Of a stretch of DNA of 31,978 nt, positions 20,623 to 30,870 are shown piece after piece. The stretch spans positions 1-31,978 of the forward strand of contig KV919283.1 of the NCBI GenBank assembly GCA_002049455.2, given 5' to 3'. Origin of the DNA: Porphyra umbilicalis (lineage: Eukaryota; Rhodophyta; Bangiophyceae; Bangiales; Bangiaceae). A program made the translations under genes and the position numbers. Under the pieces are notes generated by a model. It had not been told where the DNA came from and searched no databases. It was given only the letters and a program-made list of their open reading frames with translations. The stretch's first letter is position 1; each line of letters opens with the position of its first letter.

Positions 20623-21020
20623 ACGTCTGGCATCTGCGGCCCCGCGGCGGATCGACCATCCGCCATGATTTCACGGCCCCTCCCCCACCCGCCGCCCGGG
20701 GGTGGTGTCAGGGCCCCGACCGGCCGGGGCCACCCGGGCCCCCCGCCCGCCTGCCGCCAGCCGGGCGACGAGGCGTGGCGCTGCGGTGCGGGCCGCCGCC
20801 TGCTGTCGACCACCCGCGGCGGCGCGGCCCTCCCCCACCGCGCGCGTGCGGGCGGGTCCGTTGGGGCGCTGCACCACCCGCGGGCACGCACCGCCCCGTC
20901 CCCCCCCCGGCCGGCGCTGAACGCCATCAATTGAGGGGATGCGGTGGGGGCTCCTTTTTGGTGTGTGTCTCTTGCCTTCTCGATGGTGCTGTCGGGGGGT
21001 GTGCTGTGGGGCGTTGCGCG

Positions 21021-21041
21021 CCAGCGGCATCATGCCGCTGG
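21021..21041. promoter_or_regulatory. 21-bp palindrome upstream of the choice-of-anchor A gene
   Basis: CCAGCGGCAT and ATGCCGCTGG flank a single central C, giving perfect 10-bp half-sites. It lies about 340 bases above the TATA-like box at 21378 and could be a dimeric regulator site; that role is inference. Confidence 0.35.
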
Positions 21042-21377
21042 TATGATGGCGGCGCAGGGGCGATGAGGCCTTGTCAAGCCGGGGACACCGTCGTCCCTTG
21101 CTGGTCCACCGTCGGCGCGTGACAGGGTGCGTGCACGCGGGCGTCCCGGGGGCCTTGAGGACTTGTCCGGCCGACGGCGCCTCTGCCCAAACGGTGTCCT
21201 CGGCCTGGAGTGAGCAGCCGTGTTCCACCCACTCGTGCGTTTTGTTGCGCCCGGCACCTCGCGGGCGGGGCCCCTTTCTGGTTCAGCGTGGGCGTTGGCC
21301 CTGCGTTTGTCGCTCCGCTCCCTTGGTGGACGCGTCGAGCGGTGGACGTGCCCCCAGCCCCCCCCCTGGAGGACGGG

Positions 21378-21384
21378 CATAAAG
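21378..21384 (+). promoter_or_regulatory. TATA-like box of the choice-of-anchor A gene
   Basis: CATAAAG lies 120 bases above the ATG at 21504, similar to the TATA-to-ATG distance in the ATPase gene (about 150 bases). Confidence 0.45.
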
Positions 21385-21503
21385 GGTGTGGGTGAGAGAG
21401 CAGACACTCTCCGCCTCCCGCTCAGGAGCCCATCCCCCGACCGACGCGCTCCGTCAGCCGCCCCGTCATCCATCCACACGTACCTGCCGACGACGACGTC
21501 ATC

Positions 21504-22469
21504 ATGGCGTGCACGCGCCCCCTCCCCCGCTTGCTGCTGCTGCTCGCCGCTGCAACGGCCGTCGCCGCGGCAGCGTCGGCCACGCGCCCCCCCCGCCGCC
21601 GCACGACGCGTCTACCCGGCGGCTGCCGCGGCGCCGCCAAATTCAACCTCATCGCCCTCGGCAACAAGGAGCAAACTATCCGCGGCAATGTGCACCTCGA
21701 GCGCACCGAGGTGCTCGGCGCCGTCGCCGCCACGGGCGACGTGACGCTCAAGTCGTTTTCCGTCAACTCGCGCGGCACCCCCGGCGTGTGCGCGAGTGCC
21801 CCCACGTCGTCCACGCCGATTGCGCTGGCGGCGGGCGGCAACCTGACGACCGAGGACGGGGTTATTGACCATGGGCGCGTCGTGGCGGAGCAGCCCCTCC
21901 TCGGGGGGGGGACCACAGTCGCGTGCCCCGTGGAGCAGGAAAACGTCGACGCGGGCGCCGTCGAGCAGTGGGCGCGCACGACGCACACGTCGACGTGCGC
22001 GGCGCCGGTCGCCGGCTGCCAAACGTCGACCGGCGACGGGGGTCTCCTGCGCTTTGCGATTACGCCCGTCGCGGGCGGGGGCCCGGCCCACTGCACCGTC
22101 GGGGCCGCCGACTTGACCGCCGCCTCCCTCGTCGAGGTGGTCGGCCGCCCCGACCCGTCGTCCATGGTTGAAATTGCCGTCAAGGGCGCGGCGGCGGCGG
22201 CCGCCGACAATGTGACGCTTACGAATATGGGGTTTGCCGGCTGGGAATCGTCGGCGACGCTACTCTCCATGTGCAACGTCGGCACGCTCACGGTACAGGA
22301 CGTGGGGTTAAAGGCGGCGGTGCTTGCGCCGGAAACGCGCTTCCGCGGCACGTCGGGGGCGGTCAATGGGACGGTGATCGTTGCGGACGTGGAGAGCGGC
22401 GTGGAGTTTCAAAAGGCGCCCATCGATTGCCCGCGGAAGCGCCGGCGGCCGCGGCAGGGGGAGGAGTGA
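21504..22469 (+). CDS. Secreted choice-of-anchor A domain protein
   Basis: The 321-residue frame is intact. The ATG has ATC upstream and G at +4. Residues 1-26 form a typical signal peptide (MACTRPLPRLLLLLAAATAV, then Ala-rich), so the protein should enter the secretory pathway. The body matches the choice-of-anchor A pattern: FNLIALGN near residue 48, then GNVHLERTEVLGAVAATGDV and LKSFSVNSRG, and later LAAGGNLTTEDGVIDHGRVV. In this family these form repeated short beta-strands of a surface adhesin-like domain; the exact function is unknown. Several NxT/S sites (NLT, NVT, NGT) could be glycosylated, and about nine Cys outside the signal peptide could form disulfides. The C-terminus is basic (CPRKRRRPRQGEE) with no membrane segment or sorting signal. 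Unlike its neighbours, it contains no frame break, although it has short G-runs. Confidence 0.75.
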   Translation: MACTRPLPRLLLLLAAATAVAAAASATRPPRRRTTRLPGGCRGAAKFNLIALGNKEQTIRGNVHLERTEVLGAVAATGDVTLKSFSVNSRGTPGVCASAPTSSTPIALAAGGNLTTEDGVIDHGRVVAEQPLLGGGTTVACPVEQENVDAGAVEQWARTTHTSTCAAPVAGCQTSTGDGGLLRFAITPVAGGGPAHCTVGAADLTAASLVEVVGRPDPSSMVEIAVKGAAAAAADNVTLTNMGFAGWESSATLLSMCNVGTLTVQDVGLKAAVLAPETRFRGTSGAVNGTVIVADVESGVEFQKAPIDCPRKRRRPRQGEE

Positions 22470-22583
22470 GGGCGCCAGTGAGCGGAGAGACTACTAGCTG
22501 CTGGCGGGGAGGGAGGGTGAGCCGTATCGGTGGGGGCGCAGGGACGCTGCGTTGCGGGCGGGGGGGACAATGACGGCCTAACA

Positions 22584-23267
22584 CTAAAGTGACCAGCAGC
22601 ACGTTCCTTCCCACCGGGGTCTAGTCGGGGGGTCTTTCCCGTCAGGGCCGACCGGCACCGAGGTTTGACGGCGGGCCGGCCGGAGTAGCTTCTTTTTCCT
22701 TGAGGTGACCAAAGGTGCACGTGCATGGCGGCGACCACTCCCCGTCGTGGCGGCGGTCCATCCCCCTCCCCCCCGGTGCGCGGTGAGCGCCGCGACCACC
22801 ACCACTACGCCGACGGCCGCGGCCAACCGCAGCAGCGTCCGCCCCCTCAGCGTGGACGGTATCCCCCCCGCCAGGGTCGGCACGTGCGCGTGCGCCGCCT
22901 CACCGGCCCAGCGGCAGCGCCGCCGGCCGCTGCCTGGCGGGCGCGACGCGCCCCCCGCCCGGTGTCAGTCGCCATTGCTGCGCGCCGCCGCGCCCAGGCG
23001 AGCGGGCCTGCTGCGGGGCGGGCCGTCACGGTTGTCGCTGCGGCGGGAGCGTGCGGCTGCCGCGACCGCCGGCGCGTCGTCAGCGGCCGTCCCGGCGGCC
23101 GCGGCCGCGGCCGTCACCGTGGTCACGAGGGCGGGGGAGGCCCATACCGTTGCGCCAAAGCGTTTGAGGAGGGCCTGCGGGGGGCTCGGCTGGTTGCCGC
23201 AGGCCATCCGCATCGGACAGTGTCGGCGATGCCCGGCCGCCACGCGGGCGCGACACTGACACTCCAC
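22584..23267 (-). other. Possible - strand coding stretch with a membrane segment, unresolved
   Basis: Two open segments lie in the same - frame. One (23267-22965) is Cys-containing (ECQCRARV, HRRHCPMRMACGNQ) and Ala-rich. The other (22883-22584) has a hydrophobic segment (LLRLAAAVGVVVVVAALTA) followed by a basic tail. Neither begins with an ATG, and a TGA (22967-22965) separates them. A membrane-anchored protein with an intron is conceivable, but GC-rich chance frames are equally likely. The + strand here shows only Arg/Pro-rich frames. Confidence 0.2.
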
Positions 23268-23400
23268 TGAGCGGGACTTTGCACTGCACGTGTCGGCCGA
23301 TCAAAGCATCGTCTGCAAGCAGTGTAAACCCCGGTGGGCCCCCGCACACCGCGCCACCCGCGCGCAAGCGCCGCGCCTCGCCATGTCGGCTACCCCCCAC

Positions 23401-24737
23401 CTAACTCCCCCCCCCCCCCCCCGAACACCTTTTCACACCAGCATCAACCCGGCGCACCCGCGACCACTCACCCCTTCCGCACGCCCGGGCACCCCCCCTC
23501 CCCCCCCCCCCCTGCACGGTGACGCGCTCAAAGCCCGGCGCCCGGCCGCTGACAATGGCGGTCAGGTAGGCGCACCCCCGCCGCCGCCGGCGCTCCGTCG
23601 CCACCGCCGTGTGGCCGACCGCCCCCGCGGGTGGCGGCACGTACGCGGCGAGCGCGGCGCGCGTCGCCCACGCCACCCGCCGCGCCGTCGTCTCTGCCGC
23701 CGCGGCGGTCGTTGTAAAGTTGCCGTCGCCGGGGTTGTCCGTCGTGCACGGCGTGGCGCCCGATGGCGCCGTGGCGCCCGGCACAAAGTCAGAGACGCCA
23801 AAGTGGCCCGCGCGCACCATGCCGGCGGTGAGGACGACGGCCGTGCCGTTTGGGGGCGGCCCGACGGCGGCCGTCACCGCCGCCAGCAACGTCACCGAGC
23901 CGGGCGTGTCCCCGTCGAGGCCGAGGCCCCACACGCCGGGGGGGAGGGTGACGGGCGGGCCCGGCGGAGCGCCGCCCCCGTACCATGCAACGCCACGGAG
24001 GCCCGGCGGGGGCGCGGAGGCACCCTCGCACACGACGCGGGCGACAAAGGGCGGCAGGCCCGGCGCCGCACAGCCGCCCGTCGCGAGCATCAGGGCCGAC
24101 AGGGCGCCCGCCGAGTGGCCATACAGCACCGTCCGGGACGCGTCGGCGACGGCGGCAGCGGCGGCCGACGCGTCATTCCCGCCGGCCGCGGCGGCGTCGG
24201 CAAGGTGCTCCAACACACTCTGCACGAGCCGCGCCGACGGCAGGGAGCCGAGGCGCGGGCAGCCACGGCGGCCGCCCTTGGAGGCCACCTGCTCGAGGAA
24301 GATGTCAAAGAGGCTCCCCCCAGCGCCGGGCGGCGCTTGCGCGGGCGGCGTAAAGTTGCGCGCCGCGTACTCGGGGGCGGCCACCACCGCCTCCCGCCCG
24401 AGGGCGGTGCGCAGAAGCGTGTAGTCGACGGGGCGCACGAGGGCGCCGGTGAGCAAGATGATCAGCGGGACGGGGCGAGGTGTCGAGCCGCGTCGCGACC
24501 GCGGCCACGTCAGGTGGAGCGGCACGTCGACGACATCGGCGGGGGCGGCCGAGTAGGGGTCCTCGCGGGGGTGCGCCATCGACGCGGTGCCCCGGCAGAC
24601 GCCGTTGAAGCAGCGCGGGGGGGCACCGGGGGGGGGGTGGCCGACGCTGACGCCGCCGCCGCCGCTGCCGCGGCGAGGAGCGCCAGCGGCAGCCACCCGA
24701 GGCGCCGCCGGCGCCGGTAGATGGCGGGGGGCCCCAT
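23401..24737 (-). CDS. Secreted alpha/beta hydrolase, frame broken near the N-terminus
   Basis: This is a predicted serine hydrolase (esterase, lipase or chlorophyllase-like; substrate not determinable). From the ATG at 24737 the frame encodes a basic head and a signal peptide (YRRRRRLGWLPLALLAAAAA). The rest of the protein lies in another frame; the switch falls in G-runs at 24617-24637. The body has an early strand (VPLIILLTGALVRPVDY), the nucleophile elbow LYGHSAGA (Ser codon 24114-24112), a likely acid in GLGLDGDTPGS and the likely catalytic His in AGHFGVSDF (about 23806-23784). Cys residues and one N-x-T site (NFT) fit an exported protein. The stop at 23403-23401 lies beyond further C-runs, so the last 30 or so residues are uncertain. 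The gene converges on the choice-of-anchor A gene. Confidence 0.75.
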
Positions 24738-25421
24738 GATGGGGGCACGTCCACGCGCGATGGGGACGAGCGGTGCACGCTCTGGGGGCTGCCGCAGAGG
24801 ATGACAAGGGAGGGGGGTGGCGGTCGGTGTGGGGGTCGGCGTGGGGGTCGGAGGGGGGGAGGGGAAACACCAACAATGGGGCGACGCGGTTGGTCGTGAA
24901 GGCCACGGCACAGACACATGCCACAGCGGCGCGCACGTCGCGCGCGCAGCCGAGCGGTGGGCATCCCATGGGATAGACATGTGACAACGGCGAGGGCGAC
25001 CAATTCCCTGGACTTTAGTCTAGGGTGCTTTCTCACACCCACACGTCGAAAAAAAAGTCCTTTTTTCTAGTGCACGTTGCGGGAGTACTTAAAAAAACGT
25101 TTTTGGCGGTCCGTTTGGCTCCCTACGCCGTTGGAGGACGTCCCCCGGCGCTTTCTTGACTATGGGAACATGCGCCGGGGCTGCCCGCATCTTTCTGTGA
25201 AGTTGCTAGAGGTGGCGACGTCTTCATCGCCCGTACGGTCCGCGGAAGCAGAATCGTGGTGAAAAAGGTGCGTGAGGGCAGGTGCGGCGTTCACGGGGTC
25301 GTGGGGGCAGGTGGACGCGGCCACGAACGGCCATGATGTCGCAATTCCGCGGTAGTTGGCCAGAATCGGGCTCTGCGGGCCCTGTGGGGGACGTCGGTTT
25401 TGATTTTTCAAACAGGGGGTC
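24738..25421. other. Presumed upstream region of the hydrolase gene
   Basis: A CCAAT box (CCAATTCCC, near 25000) lies about 265 bases above the hydrolase ATG. A- and T-runs occur at 25048-25100. I find no convincing TATA box. No other gene is visible. Confidence 0.35.
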
Positions 25422-26170
25422 GTGTCGGCGCTGAATGCGCTGCGGCCTGCATGGTCGCGTTCCTTCCCGCAACACCCGCGCGCGGCGGGTGGGGGCGGCG
25501 GCCACCGCCGCTGGCGGTATTGCCGCCGCGTCTGCCGCCGACGCGGCGGTGAGCAGTGGACGACCGTGCGCACGACGCGCGCCCGCACACGGCAGCGAGT
25601 GGCGCCCGCGGCGGCGGCGGCCGCGGCCGCGGCGGTGCCGGCGGCGGCGGCGGCGGCGGCGTGGCGCCCCTGCTATTTTCTCGCTCCACCCCGCCGCCCG
25701 CCCCCCCGTGCCATCGACGGCTTCTTCCCCCCCCCTCCCCCTCTGTGGCCCCACATACCCCCCCCTCCCCATCCACCGCGTCGCCGCCGCGCACGTGCGC
25801 ATCGCGCAGCTCGGCCTCGAGTCTGCGCTGCGGCAAGCGACGACTGCCCAGCCAGCGTCGGCCGGTGGTTGCTCGGATGGTGGCGGCCGTGCCTCGGTGG
25901 CAGCCGCCGCCCGCCACGGCGGTGGCGGCCGCTGCTGACCCTCCGGTGGGTGCGGCAGGAGCCCCTCGCGGCGATCACCTACCCCCCCTTGGACGAAGAC
26001 AAAGCGCTGGTCGTCGAGGAGCGTGCGGGCGGCCGCTACCCACCAGTGGGCGGGTACCCCCCCGACGGCAGCAGCTGCCGCTCGTGCGGGCCGCGGTGGA
26101 CGCCGCGGCGGAGGTGGGCGGAGCGCCCCCTACGCCAGCAAGCGGTGGTCACGTCGGCGACCGCCACCAC
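25422..26170. other. GC-rich stretch with unassigned open frames
   Basis: Long frames on both strands (+ 25422-26378, + 25556-26386, - 25802-25224, - 25917-25408) are Ala/Pro/Arg-rich and overlap. Short parts look protein-like (VAAAHVRIAQLGLESALRQA on +, about 25780-25840), but none gives a domain, so I cannot say which, if any, is real. Confidence 0.25.
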
Positions 26171-26177
26171 CGCCGCC

Positions 26178-26378
26178 ATGGCCGCCTTCCTCATCTCCTT
26201 TTTTCTGATCTCCCGCTTGTACGTGCGCTCCCAAGCGGCGCCGGTCGTGCAGGTGACGCTCACCCGGGAGGCGGTGCTCGACTTGCCTATGTATCTTTCG
26301 TCGTGCGAAAACAGTTCTATCGTTTTGCAAGTCCAGGGTGTTTTCGCGAACGCGCTTTCAGTGGTTTGTCGCATTTGA
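26178..26378 (+). CDS. Possible small protein with an N-terminal hydrophobic segment
   Basis: The ATG at 26178 sits in an excellent start context (GCCGCC-ATG-GCC) and opens a 66-residue frame beginning MAAFLISFFLISRLYVRSQA, a signal peptide or membrane anchor, followed by VVQVTLTREAVLDLPMYLSS and one glycosylation-type site (NSS). The same frame is open upstream to 25422, so the start could be further up. I recognise no family, and the call rests on the start context and hydrophobic segment only. Confidence 0.3.
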   Translation: MAAFLISFFLISRLYVRSQAAPVVQVTLTREAVLDLPMYLSSCENSSIVLQVQGVFANALSVVCRI

Positions 26379-27825
26379 AGCAGTGACCAACCGTGACCAA
26401 CATTACTCTTGAAAACCCAGAAGAGCAGGTACACTGGCTCTTAACTAGGCGTGCCCAGGAGGGGGCCCGCAACGAGTCGAGCCCCCCACCACCGAGGTTC
26501 CACTCGCCGCGCGCGCACCGCTGGGCCCCGCCGCCCGTCGCCCGCGGACGAGGCAGCGGCCAACCGCCGCGCTGGGCGCACGTGCTCCTGTCATGACCAG
26601 GCCATCGCAGCTCGGCGTGAGACGAAGACGGGGAGCGTTTCGGGGCGGCCGCTGCTCGCAGCCGCCTCCCCGCCCGCCCCCCCGCCCGCCCCGCACGGGA
26701 GGGTGAGAAAACCAGTTCGCGTTCGAGTCTCTCACAGACCCCGCACTCGACGATTCTCCAACCACGGTTTCCAGCCTCCAGACCGCGAAGTGTTCGAGTC
26801 TATGTCACTTGTCAGGCACTGGAAAACACCCTGCAGCCACGGTTCGGGAGCACGTAATGTACTGGCGCAGTCTGGAGGGAGTTTGTGCTATACTATCAAT
26901 TTCTTCCTTTAGATGACTACCCATACTCATAGGTAGCCAGTCCAGATGACTCGGTGGCAATGACAGCCGTCGGGCCAGGAGGCGGCTGTCGTCCGCCCCC
27001 CAGGCTGGTGCCCGGCTAGCGGGCGATAGCACTAGAAGAGGGCGCAGCACGTATCTGAAAAGGCATGTGAATTGGTAAAGAGCCCCAACAGCGATAAGGG
27101 TGACGGCGGCGGGTGCCGCGGGGGCCGGCTGCGACAGGCGGGAGCCGCGGGGTGACTGCTGGTTGTTGGCTCCCCTGGCCATCTGAGTGGAGCACAAGAG
27201 AAACAGTGAGCAAAAGCAATGAAGGGGGGGGCATGAGGGGGCGAGGAAGGAAGGGGGAGGGGGGTAATGAAGAGGGGGGGGGGGGAGAGGACGGGGGAAA
27301 GGTGCAGTAGCTCGACGACCAGAACGGCGGTGCTCGGGCAGAATGAAGCAAGACGAGGACGGCGGGGTCGGACAGCGGCTCGGGGGGGGGGAACAGCGGG
27401 GCGCTCGAGGATATAGCATGCAAAGGAAGGAGGGGATGACGGCGGTAGGCGAGGGTCAAAGTCGGGGAGGGGATAGGTCACTGACGCGGCCAGTGCCACG
27501 CAGAAAGCCGCAGGCGGCTTCGAAGCCGATCGTTTGACAACATTTTGTGCGCTCGAAGTCGAAGTGGCGCCCTTCGGGTCAATCATCATCGCAGATTGTT
27601 GGCCAATCATGTCCTGGATCATCGTACAAAGAGACAGATCAAGCGTTTAAGCCAATCACAGCTCGGATTGAGCAGACGTTGGTTCGCTTGAGATGCCCGC
27701 CCAAACTGCTTCAAACCCTGAGGAAGGCCCAAGCAGGGGCTCTGAGCTGGTCCTAACGGCACGCCGTGGCGCCCTCGTCCTGCCGTTGTGAGGACGTCCG
27801 CTGCATTCGCCAGTGTGGCCCACGC
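26379..27825. other. Gene-poor stretch with a polypurine block
   Basis: I see no gene. From about 27205 to 27310 the + strand is almost purely G and A, with G-runs up to 13; its - strand frames are Pro/Ser-rich low complexity. CCAAT-type boxes occur near 27601 and 27653. Confidence 0.4.
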
Positions 27826-27960
27826 ACCATGCACGTAGGATAATCGGATACTGAGACGAATTCCTGTCCAGTCGTTACAACTCGAAAATTGTAACGACTG
27901 GCTACCACGGCTTCCTCAGGACGGCTCTCAGCCATGCTTGTAACGATTGGATATGCGTGC
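27826..27960 (-). repeat. Double-hairpin element, copy 2
   Basis: Hairpin A here has a 13-bp perfect stem, CCAGTCGTTACAA (27868-27880) with 27889-27901, around an 8-base loop. It aligns with copy 1 through CACCATGCAC, ATTCCTGTC and GGCTTCCT. In the core stem three base pairs differ from copy 1, and all three are compensated on the other arm. The 5' arm of hairpin B is mostly deleted, leaving GCCA; the 3' arm TTGTAACGATTGG remains. Confidence 0.6.
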
Positions 27961-30105
27961 TCCACGTGCATTCACTCTGATCCACACAGTTATCCGCGTC
28001 CCATCACACATTGAAATATTTAAGCCATTCCAAAGCTGGCTCCGATTTCAACCCCTCTTCAGTGCATGTGTAGCGCATGTCCTTGATTACCTGCGAGATT
28101 TTCATATGGGATTTTATGACTTCCGCCCTTGGTACCTAAAGGCATCAGTACGAACCCCAGATGAGTTCTAAGGAACTAATACTCTCTGGCGATTCAGGCC
28201 CCAGAGCATCGCGCCCTCAGGGTGCCCCCCCCAGCGGTGTGCGGCCGAACAGCCTCGTCAATAAAACACTTCTTCCGGCCTCGTCCCATTTCTATGCTCA
28301 CCCACATCCCTTTCCCACCGACGGCGCAATTCCAAGGACGCTCGTGATGTGTCTGTGCTTGTTGAAAACGCCGCGATTAAACCCCGGCGTTGCGCACGCT
28401 ACCTTGCATCGAATGTTTTGACACTGTGCATCTCTTTTCTGTATGCTGCGCGCACGTTCGTGTATCCAGTTTGCACCACCCCACCACGAGAAAAGTGAAC
28501 ATTCTGTGGTGTACGATCAACAGGTACCAACGCAGAAATCGCGCCGTGCCGCCATTCCGCGCTTCATCATGCCCCCAGTCCACGCTTGTCTGCGAGGCCG
28601 CCGTGTTCGGAACAGTCATAGTTAAGACAATCCGTAGCATTTAGGGTGACTGAACAATAGTTTATTCGTGGTCCAGAGGGCGCATGACAAATACGTAATT
28701 CTAATACTTTCTTGGTTCTTTGGCGATGCTGTCATCGCCGCTGTCAGGGTGGGTGAAACGTCTCGCATGTCGGGCCGTGTGGCCATATTGTTGGTATATC
28801 GGTAAATTTGGTCGGTAAGGATCTCGGTACCCCGATCAATAGTCGGTATCGTCCATTTTCTCAATGGTCGGTACAGGTCTGTAATGTAATAATATTCGTA
28901 TTTAATCCTGGGAGAGCTCGACCGACGCCACATACCGGGCGAGGCACTCACCGGTCCCATTAGTCGCCGACCAGATAGACCAGCAAAACAGCCACGATGC
29001 AATATTGATCGCACAAGACACCCGCGTCTAGTATGCAGGCCATCCTGCTTCAGTCCAGCTCGCCTCCTCTGCCCAAGCAAGCGTGTCCTCTGCCCTTTCA
29101 AAAGATGCCTGGGTATCCCCAAGAGGTAGTGTTGCGGCTGCGGAACTTCCGCGCCTCCAAGTTTCCTTTGCGTCATAATGTTGGTAGCAGAGTGGGCGAG
29201 CGGTATGTTGTCGATGTATGTGCCTTGATGTGTGGGGAATGTATGGCGCGCTGTGGTACGCAGGAGTGTTATTGGTGGGGAGGCGAAGGGATGGATCCGA
29301 GCTTGCCCAGGTCAGACACAGTCGAGGCCGTGGTGCTACTTGGGTGGAGTGCAGAGGCGGGAGGTTGGTATGGTCGGGGTCATGCGGTGGTCGTTGCACT
29401 GTGTGGATGAGGGTGCGGACGCGAGTGGGGCTCTAACCACATATGCCACAAAATTGGAAAATTTATGAAACGTGAGACTACCGAGATATCGGTACAAAAT
29501 CGATAATTGAGTATTCCGGTTGGGAAAGAGCATTCATCGCAATGTTCGGTAAATGCCAACCTTAGTGGCCACGCCCTGACGGTCCAGAAACACAGAGCGA
29601 CGGGACAGCTACGCATCGCGCGTCTGAGATGAGAACGTCCGCGAGATGCCATTGGCAACACGCCAGGTCTGACGTCATACTGTCATGTGAACTTTCACCC
29701 ACCTCATCCAGCCTGATACTGTGCATTCTATTCCGCGTAATTTGCAACGACTTCGGCAAATGAAGTATTATACCTTTGCGACATTAGGAATGTAACCCCC
29801 GCATCCTCATCTAAGAAAGACAGACGTTTCTAACTAAACTCCTAACGCATCAGCCGATGAAAGACGGTATGAAAAAAAAAGAAGACAACAGTGACCAACT
29901 CCATAAGAGAGGCTCACAAATAAGAGCGCTACTGATCCATGTTCTCCACAACCCAGCTTAGTACCAGTCGCCAAAAATTGGAACGTGATCGGCCGGTAGG
30001 AAGAGCATGAGCGGAAAAGTTGCGAGCCCACTCACTGGCAGAGAGCTCCTGTGCAAGTGTGCTAAAGATTTTTTCCATTTGCAGGCTCCAGTGAGGTGCC
30101 CAGAG
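27961..30105. other. Gene-poor AT-richer stretch
   Basis: I recognise no gene. The longest frames (- 29176-28622 and + 29033-29410) overlap each other and show no domain. The stretch holds the TCGGTA cluster listed separately. Confidence 0.35.
28799..28873 (+). repeat. Cluster of five TCGGTA motifs
   Basis: TCGGTA begins at 28799, 28812, 28824, 28843 and 28868, all on the + strand. Two more stand at 29489 (as the stem TACCGA-GATA-TCGGTA) and 29546. A six-base word is expected about once per 4 kb per strand, so this is a strong local excess. Confidence 0.5.
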
Positions 30106-30215
30106 CCCCTATTTCGAATTGTGAAATAATTCGCCGGATAGTGAAGTGGCCCCCATCCTTCTCTCTCGGTCGAATTCAAATGCTGAATAACGCTACGTGC
30201 ATGAAACATGGGCCG
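30106..30215 (+). repeat. Dispersed repeat R1, copy c
   Basis: This is a diverged copy of 18825-18960. AGCCCCTATT, AATTCGCCGGAT, GTGGCCCCC, GAATTCAAA and CATGGGCC match in order. The match to copy a extends upstream of that to copy b. Confidence 0.5.
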
Positions 30216-30480
30216 CCAGTGTCTCTCAGGCGCCACCATGGCCCTTTCCCCTGCCTCTGCCGCCACCCCCCGGACTGCCAGCCCCCCCCCCCCCCTCTCC
30301 TACCTTTGTGTAACACTGCCCTCTGCTTCGTTGTGTTTTCCTCGACGCCCCCCTCTCCATTCTTTGACGAGCCGCACCTTCCCTTCTCCTCTGATGTCTG
30401 TCCCCGTCCTCCCCCACCCCTCCCCCCCCCGGTCATGTTCAGCTGTTCTTTTCCTTTGTTTCTGTTGATGTATGCATCCG
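30216..30480 (+). repeat. Polypyrimidine low-complexity stretch
   Basis: The + strand is C/T-rich with C-runs of up to 14 (about 30285). It is the strand mirror of the purine block at 27205-27310. Open frames are Pro/Ser-rich and not convincing. Confidence 0.45.
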
Positions 30481-30870
30481 ATGGCTCCAGCGCAGACCTG
30501 ACCACCGCACAGTTGATGTGTCCCCGCACTTCAACCCTCACCGCACCACCGCTTGGCCGATGTTACATGTTCTGGTTGCTCACCCGTCCTTGTTTATATA
30601 CCAGCACTTTCCCCTTCGTTCTGCTTGGTCCGCTAGCGGGCACCAAAGCGGACGGCGACCCGGTCGTCGCCGCCCACGAGCAGCCCAGGGCCGTCACAGC
30701 CGGTATCGGCTTCGACAGGTTTTACCTATAGCGATGCGACTTTCTTGACCTTACAAGCAAGCAGTTGAGTGTTAGAGCTGGAGTATTGAGATGCAGTCAA
30801 TTACTCCAACAGGACGCGGCTACGTATCGAAAACGACCCCCAGCACGCTCGTGCGCTGACACCCCTCCCC
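30481..30870. other. Stretch without a recognised gene
   Basis: A short frame ends at about 30731 (GLTGIGFDRFYL-like tail not evident as a domain). I see nothing that I can assign. Confidence 0.25.

Larger units (their letters stand above)
19626..21370. other. Gene-poor GC-rich stretch before the secreted-protein gene
   Basis: I recognise no gene. Overlapping Pro/Arg/Gly-rich frames exist on both strands (for example + 20186-20668 and - 21228-20671), but none shows a domain. The stretch holds two strong palindromes, listed separately. Confidence 0.35.
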
